From: Campylobacter sp. MG1 | Lineage (GTDB): Bacteria > Campylobacterota > Campylobacteria > Campylobacterales > Campylobacteraceae | NCBI RefSeq assembly: GCF_026616895.1 | Contig: NZ_JANYME010000002.1 | Coordinates: 186,001 to 250,000 of the forward strand | Direction of reading: 5' to 3' | DNA: 64,000 nucleotides | Shown: positions 18,862 through 28,861 of the stretch, one piece after another | Numbering within the stretch: the first letter of the stretch is position 1 | How the letters are laid out: each line of letters starts with the position of its first letter | Notes under the pieces: model-generated | Databases searched by the model: none | Seen by the model: the letters and a program-made list of their open reading frames with translations, nothing else | Told to the model about the DNA's origin: nothing | Program-made: the position numbers and the translations under genes

Positions 18862-20120
18862 AAGCCTACTGCACTTAAGGTTTGATATTTATTCACATAC
18901 ATTTGAGCTTCAATTTTTCTCATTGTATCAAGTGCTACCTGAACAACAATTAAAACTGATGTTCCACCAAAATAAAATGGAACTCCCATAAATTTAGCTA
19001 AAAGCCAAGGAAGTGTAGCGATAATTGCTAAATATATTGAGCCACTTAATGTCAAGCGACTTGCAATTTCATTTAAATATAAAGCTGTTCCTTCTCCTGG
19101 ACGAATACCTGGAATAAAACCACCTTGTTTTTTTAGGTTTTCTGAAATATCTTTTGCATTAAACACTATTGAAGAATAAAAATATGCAAAAAAGATTACA
19201 AAAAAGAATGTAAAAATATGAAATACATAACCATTTGGATTGAAAATATCATTAATTTTCATAATGTATTCATTTGTACTTGATTGTAAAACAGTAGCAG
19301 GAAATGTTAAAATTGCACTAGCAAAAATTGGAGGAATTACACCACTTAAATTTAATTTAATAGGAATATAATTCATAATTCTTTTATTTTGATTTTGCAT
19401 TAAAACTTTTCTACTATAAGAAATTGGAATCCTTCTTTCTCCCAATTCTACATAAATAATAGCACCAATAGCTGCAATAATAACTAAGGCAATACCAATT
19501 ACTACTAAGAAATTTAATTCACCAGTATTTACAAGGTTAATTGTGCTAGAAATCGCACTAGGAATTCCCGAAACGATACCAGCAAAAATAATTAATGAAA
19601 TACCATTGCCAATACCTCTTTGAGTAATTTGCTCGCCTAACCACATAAGCAACATAGTTCCAGCTAACATACTAGCAGCGCTTAAAGCTATAAATGTATT
19701 AAAATCAATCATAATAGCAGCTTCACCTGTTCTTGAGTGTAAGCTTTGAAGCCCTATTGAAACTCCAACACTTTGAACTAAAGTAATCACAATAGTTGCT
19801 ACACGAATAATTTGCATATATTTAACCATTCCATCGCGTTCTTTTTTCATACGACCGATATTTGGAAATGTTGCTGCAAGTAATTCCATAATAATTGATG
19901 AAGTAATATAAGGCATTATACCTAAAGATATGATTGATAAACGCTCAGCAGCTTTTCCACTAAACATATTAAACATACCTAAAGCATTATTTGTATTTGA
20001 ATTAAAAAATTCCTTAATTACATCTACATTTACACCAGGAACTGGCACGTAAGCCAGTATCCTGTAAGCAAATAAAAGCGCCAATGTTATAAAAATTTTA
20101 TTGGCAAGATTTTTATTCAT
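18858..20120 (-). CDS. secY: Protein translocase subunit SecY
   Basis: The 420-aa channel subunit of the SecYEG translocon has ten hydrophobic helices. Family sequences include AYVPVPGVN near the N-terminus, GIGNGISLIIFAGI near the middle and FIPGIRPGEGTA in a cytosolic loop. It is joined to rplO by a one-base overlap and to the NlpC/P60 gene by a 4-base overlap. Its place at the end of the spc block is the usual one. Confidence 0.99.
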   Translation of the reverse strand: MNKNLANKIFITLALLFAYRILAYVPVPGVNVDVIKEFFNSNTNNALGMFNMFSGKAAERLSIISLGIMPYITSSIIMELLAATFPNIGRMKKERDGMVKYMQIIRVATIVITLVQSVGVSIGLQSLHSRTGEAAIMIDFNTFIALSAASMLAGTMLLMWLGEQITQRGIGNGISLIIFAGIVSGIPSAISSTINLVNTGELNFLVVIGIALVIIAAIGAIIYVELGERRIPISYSRKVLMQNQNKRIMNYIPIKLNLSGVIPPIFASAILTFPATVLQSSTNEYIMKINDIFNPNGYVFHIFTFFFVIFFAYFYSSIVFNAKDISENLKKQGGFIPGIRPGEGTALYLNEIASRLTLSGSIYLAIIATLPWLLAKFMGVPFYFGGTSVLIVVQVALDTMRKIEAQMYVNKYQTLSAVGL

Positions 20121-20521
20121 TATTTACTTCCGCTAGTTTTAATGTTTTCGTCTTTGATTTTTGCTACTAATGAACTAGCACTTGCGCCAATTAATTTTAT
20201 TTTCTTAACGCTTGAAGAAAATTTATGAACACTTTTTAAGCTTTCAAAAGTAATTTCTTTTAATTCTTTAATAGCTGTAACTTTTTCAACATTAATTACA
20301 TAAGGTTTTTCAAACTTAGAAGTAAAACCAACTTTAGGTAATCTTCTTTGAAGTGGTTGCTGACCACCTTCAAAACCTCTTTTTTCATTATAACCTTTTC
20401 TAGCTGTTTGACCTTTACCACCTTTTGTAGCAGTTTTTCCCCAGCCAGAACCTTGACCACGGCCTATTCTTTTTGTTTTATGAGTAGAGCCTGCTGCTTT
20501 TTGTAAATTTTCAAGTCCCAT
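20120..20521 (-). CDS. rplO: 50S ribosomal protein L15 (uL15)
   Basis: 133 aa with the Gly/Arg-rich N-terminal extension [19 protein letters not shown] that threads into 23S rRNA. It follows rpsE directly: rpmD (L30), which lies here in most bacteria, is absent, as is usual in epsilonproteobacteria. Its stop overlaps the secY start. Confidence 0.98.
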   Translation of the reverse strand: MGLENLQKAAGSTHKTKRIGRGQGSGWGKTATKGGKGQTARKGYNEKRGFEGGQQPLQRRLPKVGFTSKFEKPYVINVEKVTAIKELKEITFESLKSVHKFSSSVKKIKLIGASASSLVAKIKDENIKTSGSK

Positions 20522-20524
20522 TTT

Positions 20525-20968
20525 TTATCCTTTCAACATACTTAAAGCTTTGATTGTAGCTCTTACAACGTTGCCTGGATTTGATGAACCAAGTGATTTT
20601 GTAAGAATATCTTTAATACCTGCAAGTTCAATAATTGGACGGCTTGAACCACCTGCGATAACTCCAGTACCTTCGCTAGCAGGTTTTAATAAAATACGGC
20701 TTGCATTGTATTTTACTTCAATATCGTGTGGGATTGTTTGGCCACGAAGTTTAACTGAAATGATGTTTTTAAACGCATCATCTACTGCTTTTTTAATAGC
20801 ATCAGGAACTTCTTTAGCTTTACCATAACCAACACCTACAAGACCATTTCTATTGCCCACAATTACAAGTGCTGTAAATCTAAAGCGACGACCACCTTTA
20901 ACAACCTTTGTAACTCTACCGATATCAACAATTACTTCTTCAAATTCTTCTCTATTATATTTTTCCAT
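20525..20968 (-). CDS. rpsE: 30S ribosomal protein S5 (uS5)
   Basis: 147 aa with the double-stranded-RNA-binding-like N-terminal half ([17 protein letters not shown]) and the conserved [14 protein letters not shown]-type C-terminal region. It shapes the mRNA entry site and affects decoding accuracy. It lies three bases upstream of rplO and ten downstream of rplR. Confidence 0.98.
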   Translation of the reverse strand: MEKYNREEFEEVIVDIGRVTKVVKGGRRFRFTALVIVGNRNGLVGVGYGKAKEVPDAIKKAVDDAFKNIISVKLRGQTIPHDIEVKYNASRILLKPASEGTGVIAGGSSRPIIELAGIKDILTKSLGSSNPGNVVRATIKALSMLKG

Positions 20969-20977
20969 AATTTATCC

Positions 20978-21334
20978 TTATAGTTTGATACCGTTTTCTC
21001 TTAAAGCATCAGCAAAAGCTGCTACAACACCATGGTATAAATAACCATTTCTATCAAAAACTGCTTCTTCAATTTTTGCTGCTTTTAAGCTTTTTGCAAA
21101 TTCAGCTGCTAATTTCTTAGCACCTTCAATATTTGCTTTAATGCCTAATTTTTTACCATTTAAGCTAGCTATTGTGTGAGCTTTTACATCATCAATTGCT
21201 TGAACATAAAGCGTTCTATTTGATTTAAAAATAGATACCCTTGGTAAAGTTGCACAACCGCTAATTTTTGCACGAATTCTCTTTTTTCTCTTAATTCTAA
21301 GAGATAATTTTCTTTTTAAGATATTTGCTCTCAT
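20978..21334 (-). CDS. rplR: 50S ribosomal protein L18 (uL18)
   Basis: 118 aa with a basic N-terminus ([17 protein letters not shown]) and the conserved C-terminal [23 protein letters not shown] that binds 5S rRNA. The spc-operon order rplF-rplR-rpsE is kept. Confidence 0.98.
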   Translation of the reverse strand: MRANILKRKLSLRIKRKKRIRAKISGCATLPRVSIFKSNRTLYVQAIDDVKAHTIASLNGKKLGIKANIEGAKKLAAEFAKSLKAAKIEEAVFDRNGYLYHGVVAAFADALRENGIKL

Positions 21335-21344
21335 TATTTATCCC

Positions 21345-21881
21345 TTACTTCTTAGATGTTTTACCAGCTTTGCGAATAATACGCTCATCTGAATACTTAA
21401 TACCTTTACCTTTATATGGCTCAGGTGGTCTAAATTCACGAATTTTAGCTGCAACTTGACCTACTACTTGCTTATCAGCACCTGTAATAATAATAGCATT
21501 TTTTTCAACTGCTATTTCAATACCTTCTGGAGCATCAAAAATAACAGGGTGAGAAAATCCTAAAGCCATTTCTAAAGTTTTACCTTTCATTGCAGCTTTA
21601 TACCCAACACCATTTATTTCTAATACTTTTTTAAATCCTTGAGTAAGACCTACTACTATATTATTAGCTAAAGCCCTGTAAGTTCCCCAATAAGCTCTTG
21701 AGCTTCTATCATCGCCCTTTGGAGTAAAGATCACTTTATTATCTTTAACTTCAACATTTACATTACCTTTAAAATCAAGTTCTTTTTTTACATTTCCTTT
21801 AGTAAAACTAAGAACATTACCATCAACTTTAGCTGAAATTCCAGCTGGAATTTCAATTGGTTGTTTTCCTATTCTTGACAT
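21345..21881 (-). CDS. rplF: 50S ribosomal protein L6 (uL6)
   Basis: 178 aa with the N-terminal [12 protein letters not shown] and the C-terminal signature [12 protein letters not shown]. It lies near the factor-binding stalk base. Unlike its neighbours it is set off from the upstream gene rpsH by 62 bases that hold two hairpins. Confidence 0.98.
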   Translation of the reverse strand: MSRIGKQPIEIPAGISAKVDGNVLSFTKGNVKKELDFKGNVNVEVKDNKVIFTPKGDDRSSRAYWGTYRALANNIVVGLTQGFKKVLEINGVGYKAAMKGKTLEMALGFSHPVIFDAPEGIEIAVEKNAIIITGADKQVVGQVAAKIREFRPPEPYKGKGIKYSDERIIRKAGKTSKK

Positions 21882-21904
21882 AGTTTTCCTTTTTATTTGT
21901 CTAG

Positions 21905-21941
21905 GGAAAGCTTAAGCTTTCCGAATGCCATAAAAAGCATT
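21905..21941 (-). promoter_or_regulatory. Hairpin pair in the rpsH-rplF spacer
   Basis: Two inverted repeats fill the spacer: AATGC...GCATT (21924-21941) and an 18-base palindrome GGAAAGCTTAAGCTTTCC (21905-21922). No U run follows, so a processing or stability element is more likely than a terminator. The other gaps in this operon are 0-11 bases. Confidence 0.45.
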
Positions 21942-21943
21942 AA

Positions 21944-22339
21944 TTACCAAATAGTGCAAAGTACTTCGCCACCGATGCCTTCTTTATAAGCAACTTCATT
22001 GCTAATAACACCCTTGCTTGTACTTACAACTATTGTTCCATAACCGTTTTTAAATCTTTTGATTTCTTCTTTACCACGGTAAACTCTACGACCAGGCTTG
22101 CTAACACGTTTTATCTCATTAATAACGCTTTTACCTTTTTCATCATATTTCAAAATAATATTGATAAATTTTTTCTTATCTTCTTCTATTACGCTATAAT
22201 CTTCAATATAACCTTTCGCTTTAAAAATATCAACAATAGATTCTACAACTTTTGAGTGTAGTAATTTTGTTGTATCTAATTTACGAAGTGCTGCATTTCT
22301 AATACGAGTTAGTGAATCTGAAATTAAATCGTTAATCAT
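21944..22339 (-). CDS. rpsH: 30S ribosomal protein S8 (uS8)
   Basis: 131 aa starting [16 protein letters not shown] with the C-terminal ISTSKGV-like segment ([14 protein letters not shown]) typical of S8. It binds the central domain of 16S rRNA. In E. coli S8 also represses its own operon through a site in rplE mRNA; no such site was identified here. Confidence 0.98.
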   Translation of the reverse strand: MINDLISDSLTRIRNAALRKLDTTKLLHSKVVESIVDIFKAKGYIEDYSVIEEDKKKFINIILKYDEKGKSVINEIKRVSKPGRRVYRGKEEIKRFKNGYGTIVVSTSKGVISNEVAYKEGIGGEVLCTIW

Positions 22340-22348
22340 AACTTCTCC

Positions 22349-22534
22349 TTACCAGCTAGCTTTCTTAAGACCAGGAATTAATCCTTCATTAGCCATTTTT
22401 CTTAGGCACACACGGCAAATTCCAAAATCTCTATATACTGAGTGTGGACGACCACAAATTTGGCATCTTGTATAAGCTCTAACTTTAAACTTAGCTGGAC
22501 GAGCAGCTTTTGCTATCATTGATTTTTTTGCCAT
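22349..22534 (-). CDS. rpsN: 30S ribosomal protein S14, zinc-binding type (uS14)
   Basis: The frame is open from 22561, but the start is ATG 22534 with RBS AAGGAAAG, giving the standard 61-aa zinc form [16 protein letters not shown]. Four zinc ligands are present: C24, C27, C40 and C43. It lies one base downstream of rplE, so translation is coupled. Confidence 0.97.
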   Translation of the reverse strand: MAKKSMIAKAARPAKFKVRAYTRCQICGRPHSVYRDFGICRVCLRKMANEGLIPGLKKASW

Positions 22535-22535
22535 A

Positions 22536-23081
22536 TTACTTTCCTTTTGTGAAAGGCACACCGAATAATTCTAATAATCTTAATGCCTCTTTATCGCTAT
22601 TTGCTGTTGTTACAACATTTATATTCATACCATGGGTTCTTAAAATTTGGTCATATACAACTTCAGGGAACATTAATTGTTCATTTAAACCGAAGCTATA
22701 ATTTCCACGACCATCAAAACCATCTCTACTTAGGCCTCTAAAGTCTTTAACTCTTGGTAATGCAATAGAAATTAACTTATCTAAAAACGCATACATATTG
22801 TCTTTTCTTAAAGTTACCATTACACCAACAGGGAAACCATCTCTTACTTTAAAACCAGCAACTGATTTTTTAGCTTTAGTTACAACTGCTTTTTGTCCTG
22901 AAATTAAACTAATTGTATCAACAATGCTTTGTAATACTTTTTGATCTTTAGTAAATTCAGCACCTAAACCAACGCTAATTACAATTTTTTCAATAGCAGG
23001 AATTAACATAGGATTTTTAATATCAAATTCTTTAGCAATAGCAGGCTTAATGCTATTAACATATTTTTCTTTTAATCTCAT
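22536..23081 (-). CDS. rplE: 50S ribosomal protein L5 (uL5)
   Basis: 181 aa with KIVISVGLG near residue 30 and the C-terminal [20 protein letters not shown] typical of L5. It binds 5S rRNA and contacts the P-site tRNA. It starts one base after rplX stops. Confidence 0.98.
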   Translation of the reverse strand: MRLKEKYVNSIKPAIAKEFDIKNPMLIPAIEKIVISVGLGAEFTKDQKVLQSIVDTISLISGQKAVVTKAKKSVAGFKVRDGFPVGVMVTLRKDNMYAFLDKLISIALPRVKDFRGLSRDGFDGRGNYSFGLNEQLMFPEVVYDQILRTHGMNINVVTTANSDKEALRLLELFGVPFTKGK

Positions 23082-23082
23082 A

Positions 23083-23316
23083 TTATGCCTCCACCTTTGC
23101 TACATTTGAAATATCCATAGGCATTTCCTTATTTACAAAACCACCTTGTGGATTTTGTTCGCTTGGTTTAACTGCTTTCTTAGCAATTTTGCAACCTTCA
23201 ACGATTACTTGATTTTTCTTAGGAAAAACTGCCTTTACAACACCTGTTTTACCTTTATCATCACCTGCGATAATTTTTACATTATCACCTTTTTTAATTT
23301 TAAATTTAACAGCCAT
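23083..23316 (-). CDS. rplX: 50S ribosomal protein L24 (uL24)
   Basis: 77 aa with an N-terminal KOW motif ([18 protein letters not shown]) and the segment [17 protein letters not shown]. It starts assembly of the 50S subunit. It overlaps rplN by one base. Confidence 0.97.
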   Translation of the reverse strand: MAVKFKIKKGDNVKIIAGDDKGKTGVVKAVFPKKNQVIVEGCKIAKKAVKPSEQNPQGGFVNKEMPMDISNVAKVEA

Positions 23317-23684
23317 TATAAAACCTCCGGAGCTAGTGAAACAATTTTCATAAAGCCACCATATCTTACTTCTCTACCAACTGGCCCGAAAATACGAGTT
23401 CCAACTGGCTCTCTTTTAGCATCTAAAATAACTGCTGCATTTTCATCAAAACGAATTAATGAGCCATTTTCTCTTTGAACTTCTTTTTTAGTTCTTACGA
23501 TTACAGCTTTAACTACTTGACCTTTTTTAATTTTACCATTTGGTAAAGCTTTTTTTACAGATGCAACTATAACATCACCTACAGTAGCATATCTTCTCTT
23601 GCTACCACCTAATACTTTTATACACATTAACTCTTTTGCACCGCTATTATCAGCAACTACAAGCCTTGTAAAACTTTGAATCAT
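23316..23684 (-). CDS. rplN: 50S ribosomal protein L14 (uL14)
   Basis: 122 aa, [21 protein letters not shown] at the N-terminus and [18 protein letters not shown] at the C-terminus, the standard L14 ends. It forms an intersubunit bridge. One-base overlaps (TAATG) join it to rpsQ upstream and rplX downstream. Confidence 0.98.
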   Translation of the reverse strand: MIQSFTRLVVADNSGAKELMCIKVLGGSKRRYATVGDVIVASVKKALPNGKIKKGQVVKAVIVRTKKEVQRENGSLIRFDENAAVILDAKREPVGTRIFGPVGREVRYGGFMKIVSLAPEVL

Positions 23685-23935
23685 TACTCAACTCCTGCTG
23701 CTAATATTGTCTTAAGACGAAAAGATTTGCATTTTGACAATGGTCTGCATTCAATAGCTACAACTGTATCGCCAACATTAGCAGTATTTTTTTCATCATG
23801 AACTAAATATTTTTTAAAGCGTTTTACTATTTTTCTATATCTTGGATGAACAACCTTACGTTCTACTAAAACACTAACTGTTTTATCACCTGATTTAGAA
23901 ACAATTACGCCTTGAATTTCTCTTTTAAAACTCAT
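23684..23935 (-). CDS. rpsQ: 30S ribosomal protein S17 (uS17)
   Basis: 83 aa with an OB fold and the family signature [18 protein letters not shown]. It is a primary 16S rRNA binder. It lies ten bases downstream of rpmC. Confidence 0.98.
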   Translation of the reverse strand: MSFKREIQGVIVSKSGDKTVSVLVERKVVHPRYRKIVKRFKKYLVHDEKNTANVGDTVVAIECRPLSKCKSFRLKTILAAGVE

Positions 23936-23945
23936 TACTGGCCCC

Positions 23946-24131
23946 TTATTTCATAGCTGATATTGCAGTACTGATTTTAGCAATATCTTTTCTTACTACG
24001 CTAAGCTCATTTGTATTTGTAAGCTGCATCGTTTTAAGCTTTTGTTTTAGTGTAAATAAAAGCACCTTTTTCTCTCTTAACATAGCATTTAATTCTTCTG
24101 CTGTTTTATCTTTTAGCTCAGTATATTTCAT
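23946..24131 (-). CDS. rpmC: 50S ribosomal protein L29 (uL29)
   Basis: 61 aa from ATG 24131 ([15 protein letters not shown]). A GTG two codons earlier is open, but the ATG has better spacing from GAGAG. L29 lies at the peptide exit tunnel and helps dock SRP and trigger factor. It overlaps the end of rplP by 14 bases. Confidence 0.96.
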   Translation of the reverse strand: MKYTELKDKTAEELNAMLREKKVLLFTLKQKLKTMQLTNTNELSVVRKDIAKISTAISAMK

Positions 24132-24543
24132 TTTCACTCTCTCTTGTAACGAACTTAGTTTTAAATGGTAATTTACTCATAGCAAGTGCAAGAGCTTCTC
24201 TAGCTAATTCTTCACTAACGCCTGTCATTTCAAAAAGAATTCTGCCTGGTTGAATATTCATTACCCATTCTTCAACTCCACCTTTACCTTTACCCATCCT
24301 TGTTTCAAGTGGTTTTTTAGTTAAAGGTTTATCTGGGAATACTCTTATCCATGATTTACCTTGTCTTTTAACATGACGAGTTAGAGCAATACGAGCTGCT
24401 TCAATTTGGCGTGAATTAACTCTACCACCCTCAGTAGCTTTTAAAGCATAATCACCTAGAGCAAGTTTTGTGCCACGGCAAGCATAGCCACGATTGCGGC
24501 CTTTCATCATTTTTCTAAATTTTGTTCTTTTTGGCATCAACAT
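24118..24543 (-). CDS. rplP: 50S ribosomal protein L16 (uL16)
   Basis: 141 aa starting [19 protein letters not shown]. This start at 24543 is 9 bases from an AGAGG ribosome-binding site, and the downstream ATG at 24537 fits less well. It helps organise the A site of the 50S subunit. It lies two bases after rpsC. Confidence 0.98.
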   Translation of the reverse strand: MLMPKRTKFRKMMKGRNRGYACRGTKLALGDYALKATEGGRVNSRQIEAARIALTRHVKRQGKSWIRVFPDKPLTKKPLETRMGKGKGGVEEWVMNIQPGRILFEMTGVSEELAREALALAMSKLPFKTKFVTRESENEIY

Positions 24544-24545
24544 AA

Positions 24546-25244
24546 TTATTTACCTCTTCTGGTTCTTCTTGTCTTCTTTGCTGCTGGCTCTTCAGTTTTA
24601 TCAGCTTGAACACCTTTATGTAATACCTCACCTTTAAATATCCATACTTTAATACCTATGTTTCCATAAGTTGTATGAGCTTCAGCAAAACCATAATCAA
24701 TTTTTGCTCTTAAAGTATGTAAAGGCACACGACCTTCAAGATACCACTCTGTTCTAGCCATTTCAGCACCACCTAAACGACCTGCAACGCTAACTTTAAT
24801 ACCTTTTGCTCCTGCTTTTTGTGCATTTTGAATAACTTTTTTCATAGCACGGCGGAAAGCAACACGCTTTTCAAGTTGAGTTGCAACACTTTCTGCTGCT
24901 AATTGAGCTGATGCATTAGCACGACGCTCTTCTTTAATATTAATATTTACTTCTTTATTGATTAATTTTTGTAGTTTTGTTTTAATTACTTCAACATCAC
25001 TACCTTTTTTACCAATTATAATTCCAGGGCGAGCTGCAACTACAGTAACTCTTAATTTCTTAGCAGTTCTTTCTATTATTATTTGACTAACGCCTGCATA
25101 GTATAGTTCTTTTTTAAGAAAAGTACGAATTTTATAGTCTTCACCTATGCCTTGAGCTAAATTTTCCTTAGCTGGAAACCATCTTGATTCCCAATTTCTA
25201 TTAATTCCTAGTCTAAGACCGATCGGATTTACTTTTTGTCCCAT
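24546..25244 (-). CDS. rpsC: 30S ribosomal protein S3 (uS3)
   Basis: 232 aa with the N-terminal [13 protein letters not shown], a KH domain ([20 protein letters not shown], about 67-86) and a basic C-terminal tail ([12 protein letters not shown]). It lines the mRNA entry tunnel. It is followed directly by rplP. Confidence 0.98.
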   Translation of the reverse strand: MGQKVNPIGLRLGINRNWESRWFPAKENLAQGIGEDYKIRTFLKKELYYAGVSQIIIERTAKKLRVTVVAARPGIIIGKKGSDVEVIKTKLQKLINKEVNINIKEERRANASAQLAAESVATQLEKRVAFRRAMKKVIQNAQKAGAKGIKVSVAGRLGGAEMARTEWYLEGRVPLHTLRAKIDYGFAEAHTTYGNIGIKVWIFKGEVLHKGVQADKTEEPAAKKTRRTRRGK

Positions 25245-25245
25245 T

Positions 25246-25584
25246 TTAGCTTTCCTTACTTTCAGTTTTTGCTCTGCTTACTTCAACCATAATATGAGCA
25301 GTTGGTTTTCTAATGCGACTTGCACTACCTCTTGCTCTTGGTCTAATTCTTTTTAGAACTGCACCTGCATCAACACGGCATGAACTTACTACAACTTCAC
25401 TTGGCTCATATCCACCATTTGCAACAGCACTTGAAATTGCATTAGAAATGTATTTTGCTGCTTTATTTGGCATAAATTTTAAACTAGCCATTGCTAATTC
25501 AGCATTCATTCCTTGAACTTCTCTTGCTAACAATCTTGCCTTAGTTGGTGATAGTCTTATGAATTTAATTAATGCTTTACTCAT
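25246..25584 (-). CDS. rplV: 50S ribosomal protein L22 (uL22)
   Basis: 112 aa with [15 protein letters not shown] near the N-terminus and the loop-and-strand signature [18 protein letters not shown] whose beta-hairpin lines the exit tunnel (macrolide site). It lies one base upstream of rpsC. Confidence 0.98.
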   Translation of the reverse strand: MSKALIKFIRLSPTKARLLAREVQGMNAELAMASLKFMPNKAAKYISNAISSAVANGGYEPSEVVVSSCRVDAGAVLKRIRPRARGSASRIRKPTAHIMVEVSRAKTESKES

Positions 25585-25594
25585 CTACTACCCC

Positions 25595-25876
25595 TTATTT
25601 TCCAATTTTCTTCTGCACAGAACCTTTGTGGCCTTTAAATGTGCGAGTTGGTGCAAATTCACCTAATTTATAACCTATGTGATTTTCAGTTACATATACT
25701 GGAATAAAGCTTTTACCATTATGAACGTTAAAAGTAAGACCGATCATATCAGGAGTTATAGTGCTTCTTCTTGACCAAGTTTTAATTGGTTTATTATCGT
25801 TAGCTTTTTTTGCTGCGATAACTTTTTTCATAACATGAGAATCAACAAAAGGACCTTTTTTTAATGATCTAGCCAT
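25595..25876 (-). CDS. rpsS: 30S ribosomal protein S19 (uS19)
   Basis: 93 aa starting [16 protein letters not shown] with the C-terminal [15 protein letters not shown] signature. It binds the 16S rRNA head beside S13. It starts one base after rplB stops. Confidence 0.98.
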   Translation of the reverse strand: MARSLKKGPFVDSHVMKKVIAAKKANDNKPIKTWSRRSTITPDMIGLTFNVHNGKSFIPVYVTENHIGYKLGEFAPTRTFKGHKGSVQKKIGK

Positions 25877-25877
25877 C

Positions 25878-26708
25878 TTATTTTCCTTTTCTTCTTGATA
25901 TTATTAGCTTATCGCTAGCCTTTTTACGGCGAGTCTTAGCACCTTTAGTTGGTTTACCCCAAGGTGTAACTGGGTGACGACCTGAGTTCTTTTTACCCTC
26001 ACCACCACCATGTGGGTGATCTACTGGGTTCATTGCACTACCACGAGTTTGTGGGCGAATACCTCTATGTCTATTGCGTCCTGCTTTACCGATTGTAACG
26101 TTAGCCCAATCTTCATTACCAACTTCACCAATACTAGCCATACATTCAGCTAATACTCTTCTCATTTCACCTGATTGTAAGCGAACGATTACATATTTTT
26201 CTTCTTTACCCATTAATTGAGCAAAAGAACCTGCTGAACGAATCATTTGTCCACCTTTACCTGGTTTTAACTCAAGGTTATGGATAATTGTACCTACAGG
26301 AATTGATTTTAATTTCATAGCATTTCCTGGTTTAATATCTAAACCTTCAGCAGCTGAACAAACAATGTCATTTACTGCTAAACCACGAGGTTGGATAATA
26401 TATCTTTTTTCACCATCTTTATAAGCAATTAATGCAATACGGCAATTTCTGTATGGGTCATACTCAATAGCTTCTACACGACCTTCAATTCCAAATTTAT
26501 TTCTTTTGAAATCAATGATACGATATAGTTTTTTAGCACCTGCTTCTTTATGGCGACTTGTTATTCTTCCGTTGTTATTTCTACCTGCTGCAGCTGGAAG
26601 TTTTACAAGTAATGAGCGAACACTAGCTTTTGCTGTAATATCATCGCTACTTACACCTGTAATATATCTTCTGCTTGGGGTATATGGTTTATAAGTTTTA
26701 ATAGCCAT
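25878..26708 (-). CDS. rplB: 50S ribosomal protein L2 (uL2)
   Basis: 276 aa with the conserved histidine-containing motif [13 protein letters not shown] and a basic tail. L2 is needed for subunit association and peptidyl-transferase assembly. It lies one base downstream of rplW. Confidence 0.99.
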   Translation of the reverse strand: MAIKTYKPYTPSRRYITGVSSDDITAKASVRSLLVKLPAAAGRNNNGRITSRHKEAGAKKLYRIIDFKRNKFGIEGRVEAIEYDPYRNCRIALIAYKDGEKRYIIQPRGLAVNDIVCSAAEGLDIKPGNAMKLKSIPVGTIIHNLELKPGKGGQMIRSAGSFAQLMGKEEKYVIVRLQSGEMRRVLAECMASIGEVGNEDWANVTIGKAGRNRHRGIRPQTRGSAMNPVDHPHGGGEGKKNSGRHPVTPWGKPTKGAKTRRKKASDKLIISRRKGK

Positions 26709-26709
26709 C

Positions 26710-26991
26710 TTAGCCTTCCTTATTCTCTAAACTAGCACCCTCAGGTAGCTTTACATAAAACTTTTTAAAGTCACTTCTTTGGCCTTCAATTCCTCTAAAT
26801 CTTTTAACTTTTCCATCCATTCTTAATGAATTTATTTTTAAAGGAACGATACCAAAATATTCTCTTAACACTTGCTTTAGACCATTTTTTGTCATTTTAG
26901 GGCTAGCTTGAATAACTACTACACCACTTTCTTGAAGGCCTAAAGTTTTTTCTGTATAAACTATATTTTTTATATCTGTGATATCAGCCAT
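26710..26991 (-). CDS. rplW: 50S ribosomal protein L23 (uL23)
   Basis: 93 aa with the typical early segment [14 protein letters not shown] and the mid-protein [18 protein letters not shown]. It is at the tunnel exit, the docking point for trigger factor and SRP. It starts one base after rplD stops. Confidence 0.97.
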   Translation of the reverse strand: MADITDIKNIVYTEKTLGLQESGVVVIQASPKMTKNGLKQVLREYFGIVPLKINSLRMDGKVKRFRGIEGQRSDFKKFYVKLPEGASLENKEG

Positions 26992-26992
26992 C

Positions 26993-27604
26993 TTAGCCCT
27001 CTTTCGTAATTGATGCTAAAGCATCTTTTTCAATAATAACTGAGTTAAATATACTTAATAAATAAGCATTTACTTCAGTAATATCAACAACATAACAATT
27101 TGCAAGATTTCTAAATGCTAATAATGTTTTTTCATCTAATAATGATTTAACTATTAAAGCATCTTTAACACCTATTTTATTAATCATAGCTCTTGCATCT
27201 TTTGTTTTACCACTTTCAATAACTATATTATCTACTGCAAATATTGCGTTTGCATTTGCTTTATCAGCTAAAGCTCTTTCAAATGCTAATCTCTTTTGCT
27301 TTTTATTTACTTTTTGAAAATAGTTTCTATTATTTGTTGGACCAAATGCAACTGCACCACCTACCCATACGTTAGTTCTAGTTGAACCTGCACGAGCACC
27401 GCCACGACCTTTTTGTCTCCATGGTTTTTTACCACCACCGCTAACATCACTTCTACCTTTAGTATGAGCTGTATTTGCTCTCATGCTAGCTTGATATGAT
27501 TTTACATATAAATAAAGGTTATGAGGATTTACTTCAGCGTATCTTGCTGGTAAATCAAGCTCGCTAGCTTTTTCAAATTTATCGTTTAATACGCATACTT
27601 TCAT
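26993..27604 (-). CDS. rplD: 50S ribosomal protein L4 (uL4)
   Basis: 203 aa with the extended tunnel loop [20 protein letters not shown] (about 55-75). In gammaproteobacteria L4 also regulates the S10 operon by binding its leader; here the leader differs and such control is unproven. It overlaps rplC by 4 bases (ATGA). Confidence 0.98.
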   Translation of the reverse strand: MKVCVLNDKFEKASELDLPARYAEVNPHNLYLYVKSYQASMRANTAHTKGRSDVSGGGKKPWRQKGRGGARAGSTRTNVWVGGAVAFGPTNNRNYFQKVNKKQKRLAFERALADKANANAIFAVDNIVIESGKTKDARAMINKIGVKDALIVKSLLDEKTLLAFRNLANCYVVDITEVNAYLLSIFNSVIIEKDALASITKEG

Positions 27605-28176
27605 TTTACAATCCTTACTTTACCCATTGCACCATTATAACCTGCAACGCTACCTTTTAATACTAAAACACCATTTTCAGCGTCAAATGAAACAACTTCA
27701 TTTTTAACAGTAACTAATTCATTACCAAAATGACCCGCCATTTTGCGTCCTTTTTGAACACGACCTGGCCACTCGCGGTTACCTATAGAACCTGAGCGTC
27801 TGTGAAAACGGCTACCATGACTTGCTGGACCACCTGCAAATCCGTGTCTTTTAATAACACCTGCAAAACCTCTACCTTTTGAATTAAAGCTTACTTTTAA
27901 AACTTTTGCTTCAGCTAAAGGTGTAGTGTCAATGTCACCTGCTTCTTTATTTGCTACTTCTAAACTAGCAAATTTGTTAAACTCTGCACTTAGGCTGTAT
28001 TTTTTTTGCTGACCTGCTATGCACTTGTTTTGATGTTTACCTTGTGCGTAAGCAACGATAGCTTTACCATCTTTAAGTTCGCAAACTTTTGTTTTTACTA
28101 ACTTAAGTAATGTTACAGGAGTGCTAGATGTGTTAATTGTTCTACTCATTCCGATTTTTTCAACAATATATTCCAT
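27601..28176 (-). CDS. rplC: 50S ribosomal protein L3 (uL3)
   Basis: 191 aa starting [14 protein letters not shown] with the signature [20 protein letters not shown] and the Gln-methylation region [20 protein letters not shown]. It starts 50S assembly. It lies nine bases after rpsJ. Confidence 0.98.
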   Translation of the reverse strand: MEYIVEKIGMSRTINTSSTPVTLLKLVKTKVCELKDGKAIVAYAQGKHQNKCIAGQQKKYSLSAEFNKFASLEVANKEAGDIDTTPLAEAKVLKVSFNSKGRGFAGVIKRHGFAGGPASHGSRFHRRSGSIGNREWPGRVQKGRKMAGHFGNELVTVKNEVVSFDAENGVLVLKGSVAGYNGAMGKVRIVK

Positions 28177-28185
28177 ACTCTATCC

Positions 28186-28497
28186 TTACTTGCCCATTGC
28201 ACGAACTTCAACATTAACTTCTGGTGCCAAATCAAGCTTTGTTAAGCTATCAACGGTGTCAGTAGTAGCAGCCAAAATATCAATCATACGAGCGTGAATT
28301 CTCATTTCAAATTGTTCTCTTGAATCTTTATTGATGTGCGGAGATCTTAAAACGGTATAACGCTTTATTTTTGTAGGCATTGGCACTGGACCTCTAATTT
28401 CAGCACCAGTTCTCTTAACGGCTTCAACAATTGCCGCAACTGTACGATCTAGAACCCTATGGTCATAAGCTTTTAACTTTAACCTAATTCTTTCCAT
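28186..28497 (-). CDS. rpsJ: 30S ribosomal protein S10 / NusE (uS10)
   Basis: The frame is open from 28566, but the protein begins at ATG 28497 ([17 protein letters not shown]) behind an AAAAGGAAAAATT ribosome-binding site, giving the standard 103 aa. It contains [21 protein letters not shown]10 is both a 30S protein and the NusE partner of NusB in antitermination. It is the first gene of the long ribosomal transcription unit. Confidence 0.98.
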   Translation of the reverse strand: MERIRLKLKAYDHRVLDRTVAAIVEAVKRTGAEIRGPVPMPTKIKRYTVLRSPHINKDSREQFEMRIHARMIDILAATTDTVDSLTKLDLAPEVNVEVRAMGK

Positions 28498-28519
28498 AAT
28501 TTTTCCTTTTAAAAGAACT

Positions 28520-28566
28520 CGTTGGCATTTAAGCCAACCCATTAAAGAACATGTGATAAGTATCAC
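28520..28566 (-). promoter_or_regulatory. S10-operon leader with two hairpins
   Basis: The roughly 85-base leader between the predicted transcription start and rpsJ contains GTTGGC-ATTTAA-GCCAAC (28521-28538) and GTGATA-AG-TATCAC (28553-28566). Neither is followed by a U run. The position suggests ribosomal-protein autoregulation; this is inferred. Confidence 0.5.
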
Positions 28567-28587
28567 AAAAACTAAAATAGGTTCGCA

Positions 28588-28616
28588 AGTGTATTTAATA
28601 TAAGTTTATTTGTCAA
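28588..28616 (-). promoter_or_regulatory. Promoter of the S10-spc superoperon
   Basis: On the minus strand TTGACA (28616-28611) is followed after exactly 17 bases by TACACT (28593-28588). This is an unusually complete sigma-70 promoter for a genome where -35 boxes are mostly lost, in keeping with high ribosomal expression. Confidence 0.75.
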
Positions 28617-28861
28617 GAAAAAATATAAAATTCTACATATTTTTATCTTTTTTAAAGAGATAAAATAATATATATCTTATTTTTTAAATTCGTTAAAATA
28701 ATAAAATTATTTTTTTTCAAACTTTTTAATCAAAATTGTTACATTTAGTAATAAATTTATAAGAATAATATGATATTTTATGTTTTGATTAATAATAATT
28801 AAAAATTCAAATTGCAAAAAATTATAATACAATTATAAAATTAAACTAAATAGGAGAAATT
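28617..28861. other. Divergent spacer between the S10 operon and pycA
   Basis: AT-rich, no ORF. It contains upstream promoter DNA for both directions and ends with the pycA ribosome-binding site TAGGAGAAATT (about 28851-28861). Confidence 0.5.

Noticed and set aside
28498-28566. N-terminal extension of S10
   Set aside because: It would add 23 residues unlike any S10 and lies in the leader; the ribosome-binding site fits ATG 28497.
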